Translations under genes and position numbers: made by a program | Source of the DNA: Miscanthus floridulus | Lineage: Eukaryota; Streptophyta; Magnoliopsida; Poales; Poaceae | Direction of reading: 5' to 3' | Length of the DNA: 64,000 nucleotides | Assembly: GCF_019320115.1 (NCBI RefSeq) | Contig: NC_089587.1 | Coordinates: 83,996,384 to 84,060,383, forward strand | Shown: piece after piece, positions 47,399 to 57,750 of the stretch | Position numbering within the stretch: position 1 is the stretch's first letter | Layout: each line of letters begins with the position of its first letter | Notes under the pieces: model-generated | The model's database searches: none | Told to the model about the DNA's origin: nothing | The model's input: only the letters and a program-made list of their open reading frames with translations

Positions 47399-50300
47399 CC
47401 TCTTCTCTGATCATGCATGGAATCAGCACCATAACTCCCTTCAATTTCTCTATTGAATAGTGCAAGTTAAAGATAAGTAGCAGCCAGCATATTCCCTCCC
47501 TATACCGCATTCTCCTCTTCCTCTCATGCAAAAATAGCCTCATCTAATGCCTACTCTCTTAACTCCCTAGCCTTGCATGCATCTCTTCAATTTCTCTTTA
47601 ATCCTCTCTTGATAGCATCCCTTTACAGCAATGTTTCCTCTACTCTCCCTCACGCACAACCAGATGGATGTCTACTCTCCACTCTTCCTCTCTTCTCCCA
47701 TGGTGCCTCCTCTCTCTCATCCAAAATAACAGCAACAATTAGTTTTTCCCTTAATCACCTTGTCTCACATCTCCCTTAATCCCCCCCTTTACTCAATCAG
47801 GTTCCACATCCTCTCAAATAAATAACTAAAGGACAGCCATGTCTCTTCTCTTCCTCCTCCCATTCCGCCATGGACGCCTCTCCCTTCTCCTTGTGCAGAA
47901 ATATATGCACACATTCATTCTTCTGTTTATTTCCTAGACCCACCTCTCTTATCTCTATTGCATTACTCCATCTTCAATTGCATGCATGCACATAACAGCT
48001 AACCACATTTCCTCCTCCCTCTCTCACGCACAAGAAGATGGACACCACTTCACTTCATCTCCCTCTTTGCTCTCCTATAAATAGGAAAGCCACTGCTGCT
48101 GCAATTCCATTCTGCTACTGTAGTGATCATCCCCAAGACCGAGCAAGCTATCTACGAAGACCACCACCGCTAATCTCACCTATAGTAATGTCGCTCCTCT
48201 TCCCCTATGTCTCTGTGCAGTGCCTTCTTCATCCCTCACCCCTTTCTTGATCTCTCTCTTGCAACACAGGAAGGCCCCAAATTGAAGGATCGCAGCCCGT
48301 TTGTCGACATCCCACCGGAGCACACAAGCTGTCAACGGCGATCCCCATGGTCACTTCATCCCATGCCCCAGGCCATGGTGAGGTCACCCTCCCTTTTCCC
48401 CTCTGATCTAGCTTTCTATGACCCTCTTATCCATATCTTGATCTCTCATGTGGTGCATGATACTCAACGGTCAGTGGCCCTATCGTCACCCGTTGCTGCT
48501 ACCGACTACCGTCAACCGGATCACCAGCTGTTGCAATTCCCCAATGTGAGAACCCACACATTCCCCTCTGCCTCATATGTTGTTGTCTATTGCAATTCAA
48601 ACTTTATAGTTCATGATTCGGTCAACTTTGATGAAGTTTCCACATGATCATGCCACTGTCCCTCGCTAGCAGCCACCGCATGGCTTGTTGTCATGCATGC
48701 TCCTAGAAATCCACAATTTAGTTTCTCAATCCCTTTAACACACACGTGCATAATATACTTATGCACGCCTCTAGAAAATTTCGTGTCCATAAGTTACAAG
48801 AAGACAGAGATATCATCATTTTCGTCTGGCTGCCCTGGCCCTGCCGTGTCACAGCAGTGCTGCTGCCAGTTAGCGGCTGCTACTTATTAGAACAACTAGT
48901 GAAAGGCTTCATAGTGATCCCTGCTAACTTACCTTGGAAGTGAGTCAAGAGGTTGGCCGCCTTGGGAAATGGGCAATCATGACTTGTGGTGAAAGTGTAC
49001 AAACTCTGCAGAGTTGTTTTAAAACTGATATATCAGCCATGCTCATGGACACGAGCGGCCTAGTTCCTTTTCGAGATAGATGGTTTGATGGATGGTTTGG
49101 GTGATGATTAATCTTGATGTTAATTATACTTTCACCTTGGAAGCTTAATCATAACCTAGCAACATAGGTTTCATAAATAAAATATGGCCAACTAAAAGTG
49201 TTTACTGTAGTTCAGCCGTGTCTAGCCTTTTGAGCCTTGCATCCCCTCATGTTATACTTGTTGAGTATGGTCCGCTCACACTTGCTTTACAATCAACAAA
49301 AATCCCCAATGGGTACCAGATGGTGGATCATGTGATGAGTATACCAAAGGAGTTCTAGGAGTACTAGGAGAGTGCTCCCCTAGTCAACCGTCCCTATGGA
49401 GTATGGAGACCCGAAGAGAAGATGTAGAATAGTTTCCGCTATGCCTTGTAATAGATGTAAGTCATGTTGTAACTATGTTTCGATATGTAATAAAGCATTG
49501 TCTTTGATAATCTCCATATTTGTCACTATATGTGTCGTGTGGACATCCTGGGCACACATATAGTTAGCGCCTAGTATTCTTTGGAAAACCGGTTGTGACA
49601 ATGATAGGTGGGCCAGCCGGCCAGTCAGCAGCTGACGGCGGCGGCGGCGTTATGGCCTCGAGCCCACACGACAGAGAGAAAGGGGAAGGGAGGGGATCGG
49701 ATGGGGACGAAACGGTGATGGCAACACCGTTGCCTTCTGTAGGATCTCTGGTACGCCTAGAGGGGGGTGAATAGGCCTGTAAAAATTCTACTCAAATCAA
49801 AGTCAAATTCACCCATGGCACTGCCGCTCTGTGAGCGTGGCACTACCGCACCTACAGGAGAGATTAGTTCACTGTTCAAAATCTTCCCAACAAAATTTAG
49901 ATTGGGTAAATTTCTTAGCTTCCTGTAGAGTAGTAGATCACATATCGACAGCTGAAAGTGGTGGGAACACCACACACAAGTAGATTGGCCTCAATCCTAG
50001 AAATCACCTCAACAACAACAAGAAAACAAGTGTAGCAACACAAGCACAAGATGACACAAGGATTTATCCTATGGTTCATCTCACCACCAAGGCTTGCCTA
50101 AGTCCACGTTGTTGAGGTATACCACTAAGGTGTTAGGGCTGTGCAACCCTACCTCGTTCTCAAGTCAAGAGAGTGAACTCTTGAGATAAGGGGTGATTTT
50201 ACTTGCTGCAAGAGGTGGTTACAAACCTCCCAGGGCTGCCACACAAGTTGGCAAGCTCCACAGGCGACGCTCTAGCCAGCTAGGAGCCAAGGTCCAAGAG

Positions 50301-50529
50301 TAACAAACATAACCGCCAGCTAAAACGTGAACCAAGTGCTCTTTAGAATTTGGGAATCAATGGAGTTGCTCTCTAATCAAGTTTTGGCCCCTTGTTCCCT
50401 CAAGGATTGATAGGGAAATCAAGGGATTTGCTTGGGGGCTTTAGGTCAACAATGGAGTGAGAGAGAGAGAGAGCTCCTGCTCAGTTTTGGGCATGCTAGA
50501 GTGAGGAAGAGAGCAGGTTTTTTTTGGAA

Positions 50530-50635
50530 GGAAGGCGAAAGGTATATATACCCCCAGCCCCCAACGATTACTTAAATCACAGATAGCCGTTGGGAAGGAA
50601 AGGGAAATGTATATATACCCCCAGCCCTCAATGGA
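50530..50635 (+). promoter_or_regulatory. duplicated TATA unit of S3
   Basis: The segment GTATATATACCCCCAGCCC occurs twice, about 68 bp apart (near 50541 and 50609), each preceded by GGAAGGMRAAGG-like purines. A tandem duplication gave the LTR two core promoters. Confidence 0.6.
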
Positions 50636-50670
50636 CACTGCACCCAAGAGGTTGGGTGAGACGAGGCCTC

Positions 50671-50850
50671 GACCAAAGGGTTCAGCGAGCCGGAGCCCGC
50701 GACCTTAGGGTCGGGTGAGATGGAGCCCGCGACCAAAGGGTCGGGCGAGCCAGAGCCCACGACCTTGGGGTCAGGTGAGACAGAGCCTGTGACATTGGGG
50801 TCGGGCGAGTCGGAGCTCGCACCCAAGGGGTCGGGCGAGTCAGAGCTCGC
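50671..50850 (+). repeat. 30-bp minisatellite in S3
   Basis: Six head-to-tail units of exactly 30 bp (starting at 50671, 50701, 50731, 50761, 50791 and 50821), consensus GACCWWRGGGTCGGGYGAGN plus ten bases ending GAGCYCGC. Two subtypes (CAAAGGG and CTTGGGG) alternate in the first four units. The period is a multiple of three, so a ten-residue peptide repeat rich in GSGE and EPA/EPT is open on the plus strand. The relative at 55600-55746 has four full units and one partial. Confidence 0.85.
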
Positions 50851-52700
50851 ATCTCGCAAGACAGCAAGGGTAATAGAAAAGTGTAGACTGTCTTGGCTAT
50901 AAATCTGAGGATGCTTGTGGTTGTTTGAGTACTTGGTAGCACATATTAGCTTAAGCATTGTGCCCCCCTTTATAGTATGGCTTTTCCTATACTCAAATTC
51001 AATATATAAAAGAATTTAAACCTCCTTTGAGTTTGAAACCATCTACATTTATAATTGGGGGCTCCTCCATTTCGTATAGCATCCTCGAATATAAATTCCC
51101 TGCTTGTCATGTCGATAAATTTCATTAGATCTCTAATTGCGTGGTCATTATCACCAAAACCCACAATTAGGGCTTGATTGCACTTTCACCTTCCGGTCCC
51201 ACACAACAGCGAGAGGAGAGGGGAAGGGGAGGAACGGTGATGGACGGGGACGGCCACGCCGGCGACGGAATAGGGGAGGGAGGCACCGAGCTCGCCGGCA
51301 ATGTCGGGACTCAGAAGTGATGGACGAGTGGTCGACAGTGTCCGCGGGGTCACGCCGCGGCCGGTGGTGAGGTCACCAACGGCAGCGGGCACCCATGGTG
51401 GTGGCGGCGGCTCACCAGAGTGAATGCAGTGGCGCCATGCGACGGAAATGGTCCTAGAGGCCCTAAACCTATGAACTATCTACGTGAGCATGTACGTGGG
51501 TGAGTGGTGAGTGTAGTGGCGGTGATGTAGTGCCCAGCCAAATCTTGGTCGACGATGGTCGTCGGCCATATCGGCTCGACAGGCATGGTGCTCGGTGGCA
51601 GCGTGCCACAGAGGCTTAAATGACTAACTAGCTATAGCAAAAGGAAGAGGAGGAGTTCATGGACTCACCTGTTAGCCCAATCGACCAATGGCGCAGCAGA
51701 GGGGAAGAAGAGAGAGGTGGCTTCAATGGCGTCGGTGACTCCCAATTTGGGGGAAGTCAAAGCAGAGCAAGGAGGAGAAGGGGAAAGGGGAAATGGAGGG
51801 GGAGATGGGGTGTTCAAGCTCGTGCCAGAGCTGGTGGTGGAGAGGGTGAGGTCGGATCGGCAATGGCCAGGCTATTTATAGGTCGGCCATGTCGGTTCCG
51901 ACAACGAGATATTTCTTGCCCGCCGAGCTCACCCGGGGCACGCAACACGTGCCTATTTCCACTAGGTCGGTTCACCACAGGGCAAGCTTGCCCACGCGTG
52001 CGGCTGAGAGAGCTCGAGCTCGCTAATGGTGGTACGGCGGGGTGGGATCGCCGTCGCGTGTCGGGGAAGGAGCAGTGAGGGAGAGAGAAGAGGGGAGAGG
52101 TGAAGGTGGGGTCGACAAAAGATCTCGTGAGGGCGTCCCGATGTCCATAACACTGCCATGGTGAGGTGGTGGCGGCAGGGCTAGGCCACTCCGGCGGCGA
52201 TGCGGTATTCGCATCATCGGCCCGAGGTAGACGACGGGCCTGATGGCCGAGACCCACACGCCAGTGAGAGAGAGGGAGAAGGGAGAGAAGGCGGGTGCGA
52301 GCTGGGCTGAGGCGCGGCAACGGGCCAGCCTAGTCACGGGAGAGGGAGGGAAGGGAGGAGTGGGCTACTGTTGCCGTGGACCAAGGGGATGGAAATGAGC
52401 CCAGTGCTCATTTCTCTATTTCCTTTTCTTTTTTCTTTTTCTCAGATTTCCCATGCTATGTTTAAATGCATTTTGAATTCAAATTTGAATATGAATGCAT
52501 GCAAGGTGTACCACCATATGTTCAACAAGCAAGCAAACATTCAAGCACACAATTCTATATCTATAGTTTTTTACTCCTATGTTGATCTATTTATATTAAT
52601 TCCTACATTAATTAACTATGAGTGTGGGTTATTATGCAAAGTTTTAAAAAGTTCAAATTTTTAGTGGTTTTTAAATTAGGTCAAAATTTAGGGTGTTACA

Positions 52701-54360
52701 AAGGGAAGGCAGAGTGGCATAAGTAATCGTCCAGAGATTAGGAGCTCACTAGTGTTAGTAATTGTTCCACATTTTGTTTCATAATGCTTGCTGCGAACAT
52801 ATGGTTGATATGTGCCCATGTTTGTCGATTGATGATGAGTGATTGTCAGGAGATGATCAAGCTTTGGTTGAGTTTGGATACAAACCATGGCATGAGTGTG
52901 GTGTTTGCGCAACATATTTCTTGGCTTATGGTGCGCAGGTGTAGAGCACAGAGACGGTCGATGGCTATGGAGAAGGTTAGGACGGACGAGAGGCTTAGAC
53001 CGAGGGACCAAGGACTGGGAGGCTGACCATGGGTGGCTAAGACCTGGGGACATCAACAAGCAAGTGTACATGTGGAGGAGCAGATTGTGTTCACCAAGTC
53101 AAGATTGCGGTTGACCAAGTCAAGCGGAGGCGTTAGAGAACTTGGTGATCGGGTGGTCAAGGACGGACGGTGATACACATCGAGATCATGGGGGAGGCGT
53201 AGTGGATACGCTTCTCCAGAGGAGTTTGGTGGTTTGGGCCTCCAAACCACTGGTGGATGGTTTACGAGATTGGGCCTCAAAACCCGAGATAGAGTTTGGG
53301 ATGACACATGGCGTCATCATGAAGCTTGTGTCGAGGCAAAGCAAAGTCGTGAAGAGCTCGTGGCCATCAGATGCTTGATCTCAAGTTGGATCATTTTGCC
53401 CCTTGGGCTCAGTGGTTCAGCTAAGTATCTAAGGGCAAGTTTGGGGATTGTGTAATAGCTCTATAGATAAGAGGGGAGGCTGCCCCAACTAGCCATCTCT
53501 CCAGCTTTAGGTTCCCCGGTCTCTAGTTTTCAGTTTCTAGTCCAGAGTCTTGAGAGAGATCCGCAGATGCGAGTTTAAGTCCCTCTATATGTGTAATCCT
53601 TCATCTGTGTAACTTGGCAAAGTGTCTGACCTTGTTCAAGAAGGAAATAAAGCAATCATTCCTCTGAAATTCGTGGCCAAATTCTTGTGTTCGTTTTCGA
53701 ATCGGTTTTTCCCTTCTCGAACCCTTTTTTTTTAGTTTTGATGCATTTCGTTTTTCTGATGGTTTGAGACTGATTGGGATGGATAGAAACGTGGTAGGAC
53801 CCTTGAGGAACACATCTATCAACTGGTTTGGTCAGGTTCCTCACGAGCACGAGTTTGTGGGATTTTGAGCAAAGTTGAGAAAACCCCAATTCGGTCGATG
53901 AGATTCTAGATCCCCGGAGTTTCTTTGATATTTTGGAGTTAAAATTTTGTGGACACCTTCATAACATCCTAGAGAAGGTGTGTGCAAAATTTCAGCTCAA
54001 TCAGACTTCGTTTGATCTAGTTTTGGCTTTTTCTCCGTTGGTTCGGGCTGCTAAAAACAGCCCGCGCGAAACTTTCGCGCGCGCTGAACTTCTACGTTCG
54101 TGTGCTGAACTTCCGCGTTCCGTGGGCAGAAATTTGACTTCTAAGGTTTCTGAGGCTTTTTCTTGTTTTGCACTTGCTTTCGCTTGTTTGTTTGAGCTTC
54201 CTAGCACTTTCCAAGTCCTATAGCCTTGTCAATGACTACCGGGACTTGATTTTGCTAGAAGAGAGAAATTTTTGGATGGTGTTGGGATAGCGGCCGAAAT
54301 CAAAAGAAAATTGGATTAGGCTCCCATTCACCCCCCCTGTTCACCTTGCACGGTCCTTCA
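52701..54360 (+). other. retroelement-derived, no gene recognised
   Basis: This segment between the G1 LTR and the WAK flank shows no coding domain. It contains an AATAAA-type signal (GGAAATAAAGC, about 53643), a stretch shared with 55546-55599 (at about 54130-54183, CAGAAATTTGACTTC...) and a CCCATTCACCCCCCCTGTTC block (about 54325), inverse to the GGGGGGTGAATAGG of S3. It is probably LTR or untranslated retroelement sequence; the boundaries are not resolved. Confidence 0.4.
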
Positions 54361-54916
54361 CTTGAGTCAATAGATGTTGGTGTGATGACGAAGCCGGCTA
54401 TAGCGGCTGTACAAGGCAACAGTGGCTCCAATAGATATGCGCAGCATTGTGATGAATCCGGTAACGTTTTAGGTGTAGAAAGGTAGCCGCATATCTGTAA
54501 ATAACATACAAGATGATTTAAATTTTAAATTTGCAAGAGGGACAAAGATTAGGAAATTTTGTGAGAGACTTGGACACTAATTTTATCGAGCTCATCAAAG
54601 AATTAAAGGCTGCATAGACTTAGCCTCGGCAAAAAATACACAACAGTAGAATAAAAAGAAAGGCAAGAGGCATTTAAGCAAAGGAATTGGTCGATGATAA
54701 TTGCACAGAGGTCGTGTAAGTGACTAATTAAGTTAGGGAGCATCGAGAGATATGACAATTATAGTTAAACTTTTTTTTCAAATGTCGTTTTCAAGTGAAA
54801 AGAGAGCTTAATTCTTACAATGAAAAAGATTGTTACTAGTGCAGGTTATCTTACTAGTTTTTAAAACAAAATAGCATGTGTCCTCTGCCCTTTCTTCTTT
54901 TTTCTCGAACCACCGA
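54361..54916. other. unassigned intergenic sequence
   Basis: No gene, terminal repeat or duplicated block is recognised. It lies just left of the duplicated WAK upstream region. Confidence 0.3.
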
Positions 54917-55546
54917 TCAAACACAAATGAAAAAAGACAGTGCACTTCAAAATTCGCTTCGGCTCACATCACGGGTGGTAACTCGTGAGAAGACTTAACA
55001 CCGGTCAAGCTCCACTACTTTTGAGCAAGTTATGAAATACTTCTGGCGGCTATCTTACATGTGGCTCAGGTGGTTTCCAGCCTTTCCGTGATACAACAAA
55101 TTCTTCCTGTTACGGTGTTACCTCGAGCTATACCTTGCGATATTAGTAGACTTACTCAACAAAGCAATAGCTTCCGGAGTAGACTTCTTTATATTCTAAA
55201 AAATAGATATAGGATTTTTTTCTATATATATCATATATCTCGTGAGTTAACTTGGAAGGTGTAGCCCATGACTTATCCCATTTTTAGGCACGGGGATTGG
55301 AGAACAAGGCCACATCGTTGTTTCCATCAATGAAAGAGGTAGGAGGAATACTCCAGTCCACATCTCATTTGGCAAGTCATCTTGGCCCCAGCGGCGACCA
55401 TAACATCAGATGGGACACTTGCCCTGAAATTCAAGTCCAGGTCGTCCTTCCACTGATACCATCGCTACCAGCTGGAATGCTTGTCCAATGCAAGAGAGAT
55501 TTTTATTGTTCTTTGTGGAGCTACCAGTTGTTACAGTCTCAGCAGA
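54917..55546 (+). repeat. upstream-region duplicate, copy 1
   Basis: This stretch aligns with the sequence directly upstream of the WAK gene (56817-57660). Shared landmarks are TCACATCACGGRTGGTAACTC (cut to its core), GGCACGGRGATYSGAGAACAAGG, GTAACATCAGATG and GAGATTTTT...GTCTCAG. Copy 1 stops at GTCTCAG (55546), where LTR sequence begins, exactly where copy 2 continues into its TATA box. It is the remnant of a second, lost gene start. Base differences are frequent, so the duplication is old. Confidence 0.75.
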
Positions 55547-56084
55547 AATTTGACTTCCAAGGTTTCTGAGGCTTTTCCTTGTTTTGCACTTGCTTTCGCT
55601 AAAGGGTCGGGCGAGCCAGAGCCTGTGACCAAAGGGTCGGGTGAGCCAAAGCCCGCGACCTTGGGGTCGGACGAGACGGAGCCCACGACCTTGGGGTCCG
55701 ACGAGACGGAGCCCGCGCCCAAGGGGTCCGACGAGTCGGAGCTCGCACCCCGCAAGACAGCAAGGGTAATAGTGAAGTGTAAACTGTCTTGGCTGTAAAT
55801 CTGAGGATGCTTGTGGTTGTTTGAGCACTTGGTAGCACATATTAGCTTAAGCATTGTGCCCCCCATTATAGTATGACTTTTCCTATATTTAAATTCAATA
55901 TATAAAAGAATTTAAATCTCCTTTGAGTTTGAAGCCATCTACATTTATAATTGGTGGCTCCTCTGTTTCGTGTAGCATCCTTGAATATAAATTTCCTGCT
56001 TGTCATCTCGATAAATTTCATTAGATCTCTAGTTGCGTGGTCATTATCACCAAAACCCTTAATTAGGGCTTGATTGCATTTTCA
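55546..56084 (+). repeat. truncated, rearranged S3-type LTR
   Basis: Bases 55546-55599 match 54130-54183; bases 55600-56084 match the 3' part of S3 (from the minisatellite to the terminal TTTCA). Four full 30-bp units plus one partial are present (55600-55746). After the LTR end comes ATCTCCCCATTTTTGGTGATTGATG, which may be the start of the internal region of the parent element. The left end is a breakpoint, not an LTR start. Confidence 0.62.
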
Positions 56085-56167
56085 ATCTCCCCATTTTTGG
56101 TGATTGATGACAACTCAATTAGTGCTTACAAAAGATATGAAATAAATACTAAGATTTTCGAGCCATG

Positions 56168-56420
56168 GGTCATTATTACCAGCATTTCATTAAGAAGATC
56201 TTCTCACGCGGATCAAAAAAAATCCCCAAACCTCAGCCCCACCCATACAGCGATGCCGCATCCCCGAGAGACGGGACGATCACAGACGTGTACTTTGGCG
56301 TGGGACGGACGAGGGAATTTTTTTTACCCTCAAGCCTGAAATTCTCCCTAGAGGGGAATCGAACTCAGGACGGGTGCCATAGGAAGTGCTCGACCAACCG
56401 GTCTAGCATCCATCCATGAA
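56168..56420 (-). mobile_element. SINE (tRNA-derived), minus strand
   Basis: On the minus strand a tRNA-like head is seen: an A-box-like TAGACCGGTTGG (about 56405-56392) and a B box GAGTTCGATTCCCC (about 56366-56353), 30-40 bp apart as in a pol III promoter. The body (GGGTAAAAAAAATTCCC, then CTCGGGGATGCGGC) and the end GAAGATCTTCTTAATG resemble grass SINEs of the Au/PoaS type. Flanking duplications were not resolved. Confidence 0.65.
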
Positions 56421-56429
56421 CCTAAGGTA

Positions 56430-56770
56430 GACTCCGAGTTTGACACTGTAGCAGCAGGGGAATTCCTTAATAAAATTTAACTGGCACTTTGCGATTCCTT
56501 TCCGCCCAAATGCACCAGCATAAAAGAATGAAGAAGTCCATGAAGAATGGGATGTTGAAATGGACTTTGAACAATTCCAGAGCTTAAAATCTTGAGCACA
56601 AACTTGTGGGAAGTGAAAATTGGTAATGCTCAACTAGGAGCTTCTAGCAAAGGAGCGTGCATGTAGAGGTGCTCCAGAATTTCTTCAGTGCAAATTGTGC
56701 ATAGGGCACAATCAAAGTTGTCCAAGTACATATTTTCTACAGTGTGCTCTACCTTTTCGTTAGAGTAGAA
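56430..56770 (-). pseudogene. LINE reverse-transcriptase C-terminal fragment (zf-RVT-like)
   Basis: On the minus strand broken frames give FDCALCTICTEEILEHLYMH (about 56725-56665) and, after a stop, FFMDFFILLCWCIWAERNR (about 56550-56490). CALC...EE..EHL followed by a WCIW..RN helix is the pattern of the zinc-binding domain at the C-terminus of plant LINE-type reverse transcriptases. There are stops and no upstream RT. It may be a dead 5'-truncated LINE or a captured piece. Confidence 0.5.
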
Positions 56771-56816
56771 AAAAGTACCAAGGTCACACACTTGCCCCTT
56801 CAACCCGACCCTCTCC

Positions 56817-57660
56817 GATTAAACAAAAAGCACAGAACATCTTAAAAATCGATTCAGATCACATCACGGATGGTAACTCGTGAGAAGACTTATATAACGT
56901 CGGTCAAGCAAGCCCCACTAGTTTTTGCTACAGAACGAGCGAGCTATAAAAATGAATTACTTCCGAGGTTTTTGCTGACGGCTACCTTACCAGTGCCTGC
57001 GGAAACATGTAAGCCCTGGCGGTGGTTTCCAGTCTTTTCATGATATAAATTCTTCCCGTTATCGCTAGTTGTACCTGTAAGGATTGCAATATATGTAGAC
57101 TCAACGAGCAATAGCTTTCTTAGTACATTTCTTTGTTTATTAATTTTTCTATAAAAATAGATATAAGATTATCAAACAGCTCAGTTGCTGGCATCTTTTA
57201 TGGTAACTCGAGAGAAGACTTTACAGTTCAACACCGATAACAATAGCTAGACATTTCTAACTTTGGTGAGAATTTGTAGAATTTATCCTTTCTAGCGCAT
57301 GTCTTAAGCGAATCGACACGACGTATCTTGTGATAGTTGCGTGAAGGAATCTTCCTGTTAGTAACAGTAACTCTAAACTCATGACTTTTCTCTCATTTTT
57401 AGGCACGGAGATCCGAGAACAAGGACATCATTGTTTCCATTAATACATACAAAAAAGACAGGAGGAATAGTGGAGTACTCCACATCTCCCTCGGCAAGTC
57501 TTCTTGGTCCAGCGACGACCGTAACATCAGATGCGACACTTGCGCTGAAATTCCAAGTCCAGGTCGTCCTTCCACTAATACTAGCTACCGCTAGCTGGAC
57601 TGCTTGCCCAACGCACGCGAGATTTTTGTAACTTTTTCTAGAGCCAGTTATTGTTAGTCT
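56817..57660 (+). repeat. upstream-region duplicate, copy 2 (WAK promoter side)
   Basis: The counterpart of 54917-55546, extended by about 190 bp (57190-57380) that begins with another copy of the ATGGTAACTCGAGAGAAGACTT block, so the region contains a further internal partial duplication. It ends in GTTAGTCTCAG followed by the TATA box of the WAK gene. Confidence 0.75.
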
Positions 57661-57663
57661 CAG

Positions 57664-57670
57664 TATAAAA
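57664..57670 (+). promoter_or_regulatory. TATA box of the WAK-like gene
   Basis: TATAAAA, 87 bp before the ATG at 57751. Transcription would start near 57695, leaving a leader of about 55 bases. No further cis elements are claimed. Confidence 0.6.
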
Positions 57671-57750
57671 CTGTGTTGTCCTCATAAACAAGCCTTACAG
57701 ACACCTCCATCTGCTTAATTAAACAAGCCTTACAGACCTCCGATACAACC

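Larger units (their letters stand above)
41897..49600 (+). repeat. solo LTR S2 (TGTCACACCC family), carrying S4
   Basis: S2 begins TGTCACACCCCAAAATTC and ends AACCGGTTGTGACA. Its flanks are GTGAT (41892-41896) and ATGAT (49601-49605), an approximate 5-bp target duplication. It is of the same family as S1 with close similarity at both ends. Without the S4 insertion it measures about 2.8 kb. A TATA box (CCTATAAATAG) is at 48075-48084. The flanking sequence on both sides belongs to the G1 LTR. Confidence 0.68.
49738..51188 (+). repeat. solo LTR S3 (TGTAGGATCTC family)
   Basis: S3 begins TGTAGGATCTCTGG and ends GATTGCACTTTCA. It is flanked by a perfect 5-bp duplication CCTTC (49733-49737 and 51189-51193). 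Length 1451 bp. It includes the block CCTAGAGGGGGGTGAATAGG near the start, two TATA-containing units (near 50541 and 50609) and a 30-bp minisatellite (50671-50850). There is no internal domain, hence a solo LTR formed by recombination. A diverged, rearranged relative lies at 55546-56084. The clade is not assigned. Confidence 0.82.
39911..52700 (-). repeat. 5' LTR of G1 (minus strand), carrying three insertions
   Basis: On the minus strand the LTR starts TGTAACACCCTAAATTTTGACC's first bases at 52700 and ends next to the Met primer site at about 39911. After removal of S2 with S4 and of S3 its own length is about 3.6 kb. A TATA box on the minus strand (CCTATAAATAG) is at 51882-51872. The distal part (about 51190-52400) is GC-rich; the proximal part (39911-41896) is AT-rich. 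No gene is recognised in it. Confidence 0.68.

Noticed and set aside
50671..50850. Minisatellite as a CRISPR-like array
   Set aside because: The units are contiguous 30-mers without unique spacers, and the genome is a plant; it is a tandem repeat.
51659..52337. Overlapping GC-rich frames as a gene
   Set aside because: They lie in the G1 LTR; both strands are open because of base composition and no domain is seen.
56340..56420. tRNA gene on the minus strand
   Set aside because: The B box and an A-box-like motif are present, but no cloverleaf arms or anticodon stem were found; the body continues as a SINE.
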